Source of the DNA: JAYRWN01 sp041917975
GTDB taxonomy: Bacteria; Bacteroidota; Bacteroidia; Chitinophagales; Saprospiraceae
DNA: 18,719 nt
Direction: 5' to 3'
NCBI GenBank assembly: GCA_041917975.1
Contig: JAYRWN010000343.1
Coordinates: 1-18,719, forward strand
The notes under the pieces were generated by a model. The model was not told where the DNA came from. It did not search any database and was given only the letters and a program-made list of their open reading frames with translations. Positions 1-7,071 of the stretch are shown here, piece after piece (position 1 is the stretch's first letter; every line of letters starts with the position of its first letter). The position numbers and the translations under genes are program-made.

Positions 1-800
1 CGGCGGTAAAATACTTCTGCACCTTCCGACTGCAATTGAATTTTACCGGCGGCCAGAGGAATCAATTCCTGAAGATGGACACCTTGGACCGATCCGTATA
101 AAACCATGATGGTTATTCCATTCATCACGTGTACGGCGGTATCCCCGTGACAATAAAGATCCACTTTGTTCCATTCACCGCTTGGTTTTTCGGCATCCGG
201 ATGTTTACGACAGTGGCGTCCCAGTGGACTTGTCTCGTGAAACAACTGCGCCTGCCCTGCCGCGTCATAATGATAAACACTGTCCACATCCAGTTTGGCG
301 GGAATAGAAAACCCACCACCGGCCACTCCCCAGTAATCACCACAGTCGCCCTCCTGAATTTGAAATTCCTGCGAGCGCATCCAATACCCGTAATCTGCCC
401 CATGCGCGCCGGTGGCATGGTAAAGTAATCCGCTGTCCCGTTTAGCTTTATCCCGCGGTGGCCATTTTTGGGTGCCCCACTTAAATTCCAGGGTCAAGTG
501 GTAATCACTAAGACTAGACAGGGTGGAAATACCTCCAAACTGTTGCCCGGAGATGCGTATGGCCGGTTCTCCATCTTCTTCCACCACTGTAAATACGCGG
601 TCGGGGTCCATATTCAGACCCGTTGTATCCGTGTCCTGGCCGCCATCGGGTAAAAAGCGTGGCCCTAGCCAGGTGTCCCAGCCGTTAAGATCTGCCCCAT
701 TAAATAAAGTTTGTCCGGATGTGTTAGGTTCATCCGTTTGCCGACACCCAGATACTAAAGTTAGCCCTAAAACCAACATTAATTTATACGGGGACATCAT
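1..800 (-). CDS. 3-keto-disaccharide hydrolase (DUF1080) family lipoprotein, 3' end cut by window edge
   Basis: The gene reads from an ATG at 800 (a second ATG follows at 797) without a stop to the left edge, giving 266 residues; the C-terminus is missing. The N-terminus is a lipoprotein signal: short hydrophobic stretch, then LVSGC with Cys19 as the lipidation site, so the protein should sit in the outer envelope. The body carries DUF1080 (3keto-disac_hyd) hallmarks: TLFNGADLNGW at residues 31-41, DSGLLYH at 122-128 and EFQIQEGDCGDYW at 145-157. Members are concanavalin-like beta-sandwiches; characterised ones cleave 3-keto-glycosides. It lies 63 bp downstream of the Asp-box protein on the same strand, so it may be co-transcribed with it. 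The leader is made almost entirely of a 7-bp repeat that contains ATG triplets. Family assignment is firm; the substrate is unknown. Confidence 0.88.
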   Translation of the reverse strand, partial: MMSPYKLMLVLGLTLVSGCRQTDEPNTSGQTLFNGADLNGWDTWLGPRFLPDGGQDTDTTGLNMDPDRVFTVVEEDGEPAIRISGQQFGGISTLSSLSDYHLTLEFKWGTQKWPPRDKAKRDSGLLYHATGAHGADYGYWMRSQEFQIQEGDCGDYWGVAGGGFSIPAKLDVDSVYHYDAAGQAQLFHETSPLGRHCRKHPDAEKPSGEWNKVDLYCHGDTAVHVMNGITIMVLYGSVQGVHLQELIPLAAGKIQLQSEGAEVFYR

Positions 801-860
801 AATTCATAATTCATAATTCATAATTCATAATTCATAATTCATAATTCATAATTCATAATT
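801..860. repeat. 7-bp tandem repeat AATTCAT, 8.6 copies
   Basis: Eight perfect copies of AATTCAT plus a partial AATT run from 801 to 860, with no interruption. They fill nearly the whole gap between the stop of the Asp-box gene (864) and the start of the DUF1080 lipoprotein (800). On the coding (minus) strand the unit is ATGAATT, so each copy offers an ATG (at 856, 849, 842, 835, 828, 821, 814, 807). Copies upstream of 807 open five-codon frames that end in TGA inside the array; the ATG at 807 reads seven codons and stops inside the lipoprotein gene out of frame. Confidence 0.95.
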
Positions 861-863
861 ACT

Positions 864-3800
864 CTAGGGTCTTCCTTTTCGTACCGGAACGGCTAAAGCA
901 GGTATGCCCAGGTCCTTAACCGTTTTATTAACGTTTTCCAATTCATTTATTAGCAATTGATCCAGGCGGTCCAATTCTTTTTGTAAGTCCGCAGACAACT
1001 GCTCATAAACTTCTTTGGCCTGATCGGTCGGCGGGTAATCACCCTGTTGGCCTTCCGCCAATAAAAAAGCCAACCGGTTATTGACCTTAATGCCATAATT
1101 CAAGGCGTCCTGTACACTTTGGTTTTTGGTCTGGTGGATGTTATTTTCCACGGCAGTTAGTTGTTCCTCCAGTTTTACCAGCTGGGTGATTAGTTGCTGA
1201 TAAGTGACATCCTGGGTGGATTTGTCTTTCAGGTACTGTAAATCCTTTTTTATGGACCGGATGTCCAATACCGCCTGATGAGCTTCGCTGACTCGGTCTC
1301 TCACCTTGATGAGGTGATTAAATTGGGCCTGATAATCCTGGGGTGTATTGGGCAGCCGAGGGTCTTTAACTATTTCGAATTCTTGTTCTATCTGTTCGGA
1401 GCCCACGGAAAGTCTGGCCCGGTATTTCCCCGGAGGCGCTTTGGGTCCCACGTTGGGGGAAGAGTATAAGACCAGCCCTGGAAAATCGGTAAAACCCGGA
1501 TAGCGCATATCCCAGACAAAACGGTTACCACCCGGTTTAACGTCCAGCTTTAGGCGTCTTTCTTTGGCATTGGAGGCAAACGAGCGGATTACATCTCCAT
1601 CCAACTCCAGGATCTCTAACTTTACCGGGGTTTGTTCGTCTATTTTTTTGGAAAAGTAGTGAAATAATACCCCATTGGGATGATTCGTGCCGGCGGTCTT
1701 GGAAGCCGCGCCGTTGCCTTCCTGAGCCAACCGGTAACTGGGTTTATTTTTGAATAAATAGAAAGGTCGTGCGGCGATTTCTTTAGACAATTCCTGTAGA
1801 GGAGTGAGATCATCGAGCATCCAAAAACTACGGCCATGGGTTGCGGCAATCAAACTGTTGTCGCGGATGTGCAAGTCGGCAATGGAGGTGATGGGCAGGT
1901 TTAATTGAAAAGGTTGCCAGTGGGCTCCATCATCGAAAGAAATAAACATACCCCATTCGGTACCAGCATATAGGAGACCCGGACGCTGGCGATCCGCTTG
2001 AATAGAACGCGCATAATAATCTTTGGGAATACCGTTATTGATCAGTTTCCAGGTTTGGCCATAGTCCTCTGTTTTAAAAATATAAGGTGTATAATCACCA
2101 AATTTATACATCGAGGCCACCACATAGACGCCAGCTTTATTAAAGGGATGCACATCAATACAATTCATCATGTTCCATTTGGGTGACATGGATGGAGTCA
2201 CTTCCTTCCAGTTCTTTCCGCCATCACGGGTGAGATGTAGACGTCCATCATCGGTACCTGCCCAGATCACGCCAGCCTCGTGCTGACTTTCTTTGACTGC
2301 AAAAATGTTGGCGTAATACTCCACGCCGGTATTGTCTTGAGTAATTGGGCCACCGGAGGATAAGATGGTCTCCGGGTCGTTGCGGGATAAGTCCGGACTA
2401 ATAACCTGCCAGCTTTGCCCTCCGTTGGTACTCATGTGCAGATGATTGGAAGCGGCATATAATTTTTTTGGATCATGCGGACTGAAAAATATCGGGTAGT
2501 TCCAGTTGAAGCGGTATTTCATCACTTCCGCTCCGGAGCCGGCTGGATTCACCGGCCACACGTTGACAGACCGTTCTTGATTCGTTTTATGATCAAAACG
2601 GCTCATATACCCTTTGTAGGTTCCGGCATAGACGATTTCCGGGTCTATTGGATCTGGAGCTAAATGGGCGCTTTCACCTCCAGCTGAAATGTCCCAATCT
2701 CTTTCAGTGATTTGCGCTCCACCTGTCCGGTGAGCGATACGAATGGTCGTATTATCCTGTTGAGCCCCCAGGATGCGGAAAGGGAAGTGGTTGTCGGTGG
2801 TGACACGGTAAAATTGGGCGGTGGGTTGGTTATGATAGGTCGTCCAATTAGCTCCTGCATCCTGACTGATGACCCCTCCGCCGTCATCGGCGACGGCCAT
2901 GCGGGCAGGATTTTGGGGATCTATCCACAGGTCGTGATGGTCTCCATGGGGCGTTTCAATACTCTCCCAACTTTTGCCACCATCTTTGGATCGCCAGAAA
3001 GAAACATTGCACACATAGACCAGATCCACATTTTTAGTATCCGCATATATCCGGCTATAATACCAGGCCCGTTGACGCAGCTCGCGAAAATCGCTGGTAC
3101 GTACCCAGGATTCTCCACCATCGTCTGAACGGAAAACTCCGCCATCGCTAGCTTCGATGCACGCCCACAAGCGCTCACTGTTGGCTGGGCTAACCGTGAT
3201 ACCGATGATACCGGTAGGGCCCTTTGGCCAGCCGGACTTGGTAGAGATTTTGGTCCAGGTGTCGCCACCATCGGTACTTTTCCAGAGGTGGCTTCCGGGT
3301 CCGCCGCTATCCATACGGTATCCATTGCGTTTGATTTCCCAGGTACTGGCATAAAGGATGCGTGGGTTGTTAGGGTCCAGGATAAGGTCCACGGCGCCGG
3401 CTTTTTCACTTTCGAAAAGGATGCGCTCCCAGGTTCTTCCTCCATCTTTGGAGCGGTATACTCCGCGTACGGGATTGGGTTTCCATAAATTACCCATGGC
3501 CGCGACATACACCAGGTCCGGGTTGGTGGGATGTATGCGAATTCTGCCAATGTGTTCTGAGCCGGCCAATCCAATTGAAGACCAGGTTTTTCCGGCATCC
3601 GTACTGCGCCACAACCCACGGCCGGAAGACACATTCCCTCTAACGGTTTGTTCTCCTTCACCGACGTAAATAACATTTGGATCACTTTCTGATACCGCCA
3701 ACGCGCCAATAGATCCGCCAAAATAACCGTCCGAAATACACTGCCAGCTGGTTCCGGCATCCTGGGTGCGCCAGACTCCACCTCCGGCTGTACCTATATA

Positions 3801-3992
3801 ATACAAATTAGGTTGGCCAGGGACTCCGCTGACCGTGCCGGCACGCCCTCCACGAAATGGACCGACCTGTCGCCATTGTAAGCCTTCAAATAGGGTTTGG
3901 TCATAACCTACGGAAGCATTGTTTTGTCCGAAAACTACCGGCAGGGCATGTAATGACATGAGCAGCCATAGTCCCAGGGAGAGTTTTTTCAT
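864..3992 (-). CDS. secreted Asp-box/BNR repeat protein (VPS10/sortilin-like beta-propeller)
   Basis: A 1042-residue protein with a clean signal peptide (residues 1-22, ending VVFG before Q23). At least eleven Asp-box/BNR motifs of the type S-x-D-x-G-x-x-W follow through about residue 720, for example RTQDAGTSW, RSTDAGKTW, RSKDGGRTW, KSTDGGDTW, RSDDGGESW, RSKDGGKSW, LTRDGGKNW and KTEDYGQTW. Such repeats form the blades of one or two beta-propellers as in sortilin/VPS10 and exo-acting glycosidases, and the family is often labelled 'glycosyl hydrolase' without biochemical support. Around residues 800-880 there is a beta-rich linker (PGGNRFVWDMRYPG), and from about 885 to the end a charged, Leu/Gln-rich, probably coiled-coil tail. 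I see no catalytic motif that would fix a reaction. It is probably periplasmic or surface located, and upstream of the DUF1080 lipoprotein in the same direction. ATG start with the signal peptide directly behind it. Confidence 0.9.
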   Translation of the reverse strand: MKKLSLGLWLLMSLHALPVVFGQNNASVGYDQTLFEGLQWRQVGPFRGGRAGTVSGVPGQPNLYYIGTAGGGVWRTQDAGTSWQCISDGYFGGSIGALAVSESDPNVIYVGEGEQTVRGNVSSGRGLWRSTDAGKTWSSIGLAGSEHIGRIRIHPTNPDLVYVAAMGNLWKPNPVRGVYRSKDGGRTWERILFESEKAGAVDLILDPNNPRILYASTWEIKRNGYRMDSGGPGSHLWKSTDGGDTWTKISTKSGWPKGPTGIIGITVSPANSERLWACIEASDGGVFRSDDGGESWVRTSDFRELRQRAWYYSRIYADTKNVDLVYVCNVSFWRSKDGGKSWESIETPHGDHHDLWIDPQNPARMAVADDGGGVISQDAGANWTTYHNQPTAQFYRVTTDNHFPFRILGAQQDNTTIRIAHRTGGAQITERDWDISAGGESAHLAPDPIDPEIVYAGTYKGYMSRFDHKTNQERSVNVWPVNPAGSGAEVMKYRFNWNYPIFFSPHDPKKLYAASNHLHMSTNGGQSWQVISPDLSRNDPETILSSGGPITQDNTGVEYYANIFAVKESQHEAGVIWAGTDDGRLHLTRDGGKNWKEVTPSMSPKWNMMNCIDVHPFNKAGVYVVASMYKFGDYTPYIFKTEDYGQTWKLINNGIPKDYYARSIQADRQRPGLLYAGTEWGMFISFDDGAHWQPFQLNLPITSIADLHIRDNSLIAATHGRSFWMLDDLTPLQELSKEIAARPFYLFKNKPSYRLAQEGNGAASKTAGTNHPNGVLFHYFSKKIDEQTPVKLEILELDGDVIRSFASNAKERRLKLDVKPGGNRFVWDMRYPGFTDFPGLVLYSSPNVGPKAPPGKYRARLSVGSEQIEQEFEIVKDPRLPNTPQDYQAQFNHLIKVRDRVSEAHQAVLDIRSIKKDLQYLKDKSTQDVTYQQLITQLVKLEEQLTAVENNIHQTKNQSVQDALNYGIKVNNRLAFLLAEGQQGDYPPTDQAKEVYEQLSADLQKELDRLDQLLINELENVNKTVKDLGIPALAVPVRKGRP

Positions 3993-4157
3993 TCCAGGTA
4001 TTTTTTGACTGGTTAAGATAAAAAATAAAATACAATCCCAAGCTTAAGGTTGAACTCACTTCTGTTGATAAATTCACGACAGGATAACTCCCCTTAAGAG
4101 ATGTCACCTTCCTTATAGCCGTTTATAACAATAAGGGCCATGGTCTGTGTTAGATGG

Positions 4158-5441
4158 TTAAGGCAAATTCTGTAAAGATGAGGTTACATCAATATGTAAG
4201 AAAGCATCATAGCGCGAAGCTAGCTCACTGGAAACATAGTTATGATAAGCGTCAAGACGGGGGTTATAAACAACGCCGATGGCTCGCAGATCCAGCCGGT
4301 CCTCGGTAAACCAAGGTTCGCGAAATTCATTCATGAATAATAATTTATTGCCCGGTTTCGCCCGGTGCAGAAGGTGGTCCCAACTACCGGGCCGGGCTGG
4401 TGGTAACTCCATTTTCTCCATGCGGGCACCCCATTGACTGGCCGCTGTCACCGAACCTCGGTACGTGCCGAAACCGGCAATAAAGACTTTTCCAGGGTGA
4501 CGGTAGCGAATTAATTCCCCTATATTGTACATACCGCGATCGAGTAATACGGATGCTCTGGCATCTCCAATGTGTGTGTTGTGCGCCCAGACAATCGTTT
4601 TAGCCTGAGGGCCATGATGTTGCATCAATTTGTCCAGCAGATCAGTCATATGTTGCTCCCTGCTATTCCAAGCAGAAACCCCTCCGTGTATCATGGTTTG
4701 ATAGTATGCACGGGCCTGAGCCAGGAGCGAGGTTTGAATTTGATGACATAAGGCATCCCCGGATGCACAAAGACCAGTCAGGGTTTTTTGCCGCAAATTA
4801 CCCAACAGCTCAATGACGGCTTTTTCATCTTCGGACGGGACTATAGGCAAGGCGTCGCCATAAGCATTGGTCTCTGGATTGCGGTACGGCTCAAAACACT
4901 GGTAAGCAGCCCGGGCGGAGGATAGAGCATCTGGGTGATGCTGACTCAGGTACTGGAGAATCGCCTCCAGACTTTGCCATAAACTGAATCCGTCAAGGCC
5001 ATAAAAACTAATGTCGTTGTTATTAGGAAGAGTCCGGTTGTACTTTTGCAGCCAATCCACAAAAGCGGCCATTTCGCGGTTGGCCCAGAGCCAGGCTGGC
5101 CAACTGGTGAAAGACAGAAGGACTTCTGCTGCTTTCTCTGGTTGCCCAGATGAATTTTTAATAAAACTGTTTATCCGATAGCCTTCAGCCATATCACCTT
5201 GAGCTGCGATAATATTAAATCCTTTTTCCAAGATCAATCGCCTGGAAATCATGTTGCGCCAGGTATAAAACTCATGGGTGCCATGCGTATCTTCTCCTAA
5301 CATGACTATTTTGGTGTCTCCAATTGCCTGAAGAAACAAATCCAAATCATCATATTGCTCTAATGGGTAAGCACGGGCCTTGATGGCTTTTAATACGCCA
5401 TACTCATCAACTGTTTCTACTATTGGATTAAATTTTGACAT
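4158..5441 (-). CDS. erythromycin esterase family protein with Glu-to-Gln change at a conserved position
   Basis: A 427-residue protein of full family length with no signal peptide. Ere-family signatures are present: LGEDTHGTHEF (residues 49-58, with Glu50 and His53), Arg62 shortly after, REQHMTDLLDKL near 261-272, and VWAHNTHIGDAR (284-295, with His287 and His290). The block that normally reads 'EgDWPdayRvN' is here AAQGDMAEGYRIN, so Gln81 (codon CAA) stands where the family usually has Glu; by offset from Glu50/His53 this matches Glu74 of EreC as I recall it. EreA/EreB/EreC hydrolyse macrolide lactones, but most members of this superfamily have no known substrate, so macrolide resistance should not be assumed. 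The start ATG at 5441 has AGAGG 6 nt upstream. It is transcribed divergently from hemN. Confidence 0.88.
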   Translation of the reverse strand: MSKFNPIVETVDEYGVLKAIKARAYPLEQYDDLDLFLQAIGDTKIVMLGEDTHGTHEFYTWRNMISRRLILEKGFNIIAAQGDMAEGYRINSFIKNSSGQPEKAAEVLLSFTSWPAWLWANREMAAFVDWLQKYNRTLPNNNDISFYGLDGFSLWQSLEAILQYLSQHHPDALSSARAAYQCFEPYRNPETNAYGDALPIVPSEDEKAVIELLGNLRQKTLTGLCASGDALCHQIQTSLLAQARAYYQTMIHGGVSAWNSREQHMTDLLDKLMQHHGPQAKTIVWAHNTHIGDARASVLLDRGMYNIGELIRYRHPGKVFIAGFGTYRGSVTAASQWGARMEKMELPPARPGSWDHLLHRAKPGNKLLFMNEFREPWFTEDRLDLRAIGVVYNPRLDAYHNYVSSELASRYDAFLHIDVTSSLQNLP

Positions 5442-5550
5442 ACAACCTCTGCTTTAATAAAGCCGTCAAACACGATATAATTCTGCTATTGAACAATGAG
5501 ACTCATCATGCCTGTTTTTGATAAACGTCAAAGTATCCCCCTGAACTATG

Positions 5551-5568
5551 TAATTATTGTAATAATTA
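5551..5568. promoter_or_regulatory. 18-bp perfect palindrome between ere-like gene and hemN
   Basis: TAATTATTGTAATAATTA is an 8+2+8 perfect inverted repeat in the 221-bp divergent gap, about 95 bp before hemN and 110 bp before the esterase gene. Its dyad symmetry and position suit an operator for a dimeric regulator, although an AT-rich palindrome can also arise by chance. It does not match the FNR consensus TTGAT-N4-ATCAA. Confidence 0.35.
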
Positions 5569-5612
5569 GGTAATATCCAATGGCCGATGACTGCCATTAT
5601 CTCGAAAAGTAC

Positions 5613-5620
5613 GACCTTTG
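5613..5620 (+). promoter_or_regulatory. possible -7 element for hemN
   Basis: GACCTTTG lies 43 bp before the hemN ATG and differs from the Bacteroidota -7 consensus TAnnTTTG at one base. No convincing -33 TTG was found at the usual distance, so this is a weak call. Confidence 0.3.
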
Positions 5621-5662
5621 CACAACGGAAGATGAACCGGATTTTCTTACCTTTTATCTGCT

Positions 5663-7021
5663 ATGCGTGACCTAATATTAAAATATAATCAAGCGGTACC
5701 TCGCTACACCAGCTACCCAACAGTGCCCCAATGGACTGAAAATTTCAGTGAGACGGACTGGAAACATGGCTTGAGTAAGCAAATCCAATCGTCTTTGGCT
5801 GTGCAAGGCTTGAGTTTATACGTGCACTTGCCTTTTTGTGAGTCCTTATGTACATATTGTGGATGTAACAAGAAAATTACGCGCAATCATGCTGTGGAAG
5901 AAGAATACCTGGATGCCGTGGAAAAAGAATGGACCTTATACAGAGCTACAGGTTCTCATTTTCCTGCTTTGAGAGAATTACATTTAGGGGGAGGAACACC
6001 GACTTTTTTTCAGCCAGAAAATTTAAAACGGTTGGTGTCCTTTTTATTCGAGCATGCGGAACGGCAGACACCCATAGATTCTAGTGTAGAAGGCCATCCT
6101 AACAATACATCTTGGGATCACCTGGCTGTGCTCGCTGAGCTCGGTTTCCGGCGGGTAAGCTTTGGTGTCCAGGATAACGATGCCCATGTACAACACTTGA
6201 TTAACCGTATTCAGCCGTTTGAAAATGTGGTGCGAGTCACCAAACAAGCCCGAGACTTGGGTTACACGTCGGTTAATTTTGATCTGATCTATGGATTACC
6301 AGGTCAGACTGAATCATCAATGATTCGTACCTTTGAAGAGATTCTTACGCTGCGCCCTGACCGCATTGCTTTTTATAGTTATGCTCATGTTCCCTGGACT
6401 AGTCGGGGCCAAAGATTATTTGATGAACGTGATCTTCCCGGGCCGGAAGCAAAACTAAATTTGTACCTGACCGGTAAAACTTTGCTTACATCTGCAGGTT
6501 ATGCCGACATTGGCATGGATCATTTTGCGCTTCCCGGTGATGATCTTTTTGTAGCCAGACAAGAGGGGACAATGCATCGGAATTTTATGGGTTATACGAC
6601 CCAAAACACCGCACTTTTGCTGGGACTGGGGGTTTCAAGTATCAGCGATATAAGTACAGGTCACGCTCAGAATCAAAAGACATTAGCCGAATATTATTCC
6701 GCCATCAGCAGGCAGACACTACCCATATTTAAAGGACTCTGGTTGACGCCTGAAGATCAGGCTTTCCGTCAATATATCCTGGCAGTAACCTGTCAGGGAA
6801 AGGTGCGGTTTAATCCGTCAGATCTGCCGCAACTGTCCAAGTGGTCATTCCCGATTTTGCAAAACCTGGCCGACGATGGATTGATAACATGGAACGAAGA
6901 GGGATTAGAGATAACTGGCTTAGGCCAACACTTTATCCGCAATATCGCTGCAGCCTTCGATTTATATCTCCAGCGCCAGAATCTTTCTGCCTCAGCCAAA
7001 CAATATAGTCAGGCTATTTAA
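5663..7021 (+). CDS. hemN: oxygen-independent coproporphyrinogen III oxidase (radical SAM)
   Basis: The enzyme decarboxylates two propionates of coproporphyrinogen III to give protoporphyrinogen IX without oxygen, a late step of haem synthesis in the cytoplasm. The 452-residue length is close to E. coli HemN (457). The N-terminus carries the HemN-specific PRYTSYPT (residues 13-20). The radical-SAM cluster motif is CESLCTYCGC (Cys59, Cys63, Cys66, with Cys68 adjacent), the C-x3-C-x2-C-x-C spacing of true HemN rather than HemW. ELHLGGGTPTFF near residue 105 is the SAM-binding GGGTP, and FDLIYGLPGQT near 207 is also typical. The start ATG gives the expected N-terminus. It is a single gene, divergent from the esterase and convergent with btuB. 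A HemN suggests growth at low oxygen at least some of the time. Confidence 0.96.
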   Translation: MRDLILKYNQAVPRYTSYPTVPQWTENFSETDWKHGLSKQIQSSLAVQGLSLYVHLPFCESLCTYCGCNKKITRNHAVEEEYLDAVEKEWTLYRATGSHFPALRELHLGGGTPTFFQPENLKRLVSFLFEHAERQTPIDSSVEGHPNNTSWDHLAVLAELGFRRVSFGVQDNDAHVQHLINRIQPFENVVRVTKQARDLGYTSVNFDLIYGLPGQTESSMIRTFEEILTLRPDRIAFYSYAHVPWTSRGQRLFDERDLPGPEAKLNLYLTGKTLLTSAGYADIGMDHFALPGDDLFVARQEGTMHRNFMGYTTQNTALLLGLGVSSISDISTGHAQNQKTLAEYYSAISRQTLPIFKGLWLTPEDQAFRQYILAVTCQGKVRFNPSDLPQLSKWSFPILQNLADDGLITWNEEGLEITGLGQHFIRNIAAAFDLYLQRQNLSASAKQYSQAI

Positions 7022-7041
7022 GAGCTACCAACCATTGGCTA

Positions 7042-7059
7042 TAGATCAACTTTGATCTA
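7042..7059. terminator. inverted repeat between convergent hemN and btuB
   Basis: TAGATCAACTTTGATCTA can fold into a 7-bp stem with a four-base loop, in the 50-bp gap between the two convergent stop codons. There is no clear T-run on either side, so it is at best a weak bidirectional terminator. Confidence 0.35.
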
Positions 7060-7071
7060 ACTCATTCATTT

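Noticed and set aside
125..816. Overlapping open frames on both strands in the first 800 bases
   Set aside because: They are alternative frames of the DUF1080 lipoprotein gene, which is open to the left edge, has a lipobox and strong family motifs; none of the alternatives resembles a known protein.
801..860. CRISPR array or insertion-sequence end
   Set aside because: The 7-bp units are contiguous without spacers, and no cas genes or transposase lie nearby.
2712..3128. A 138-codon plus-strand frame
   Set aside because: Antisense shadow of the Asp-box repeats, with no start context and no recognisable domain.
2921..3781. A 286-codon minus-strand frame inside the Asp-box gene
   Set aside because: It lies wholly within the Asp-box gene in another frame; the repeated Asp-box codons keep that frame free of stops. 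Its composition (rich in Pro, Met and Trp) is not protein-like.
4110..4135. Hairpin CCTTAT...ATAAGG downstream of the esterase gene as terminator
   Set aside because: The stem is only 6 bp with a 14-base loop and no following T-run on the minus strand.
4158..5441. Calling this a macrolide-resistance gene
   Set aside because: The superfamily is broad and mostly uncharacterised, there is no mobile or resistance context, and one conserved acidic residue is changed.
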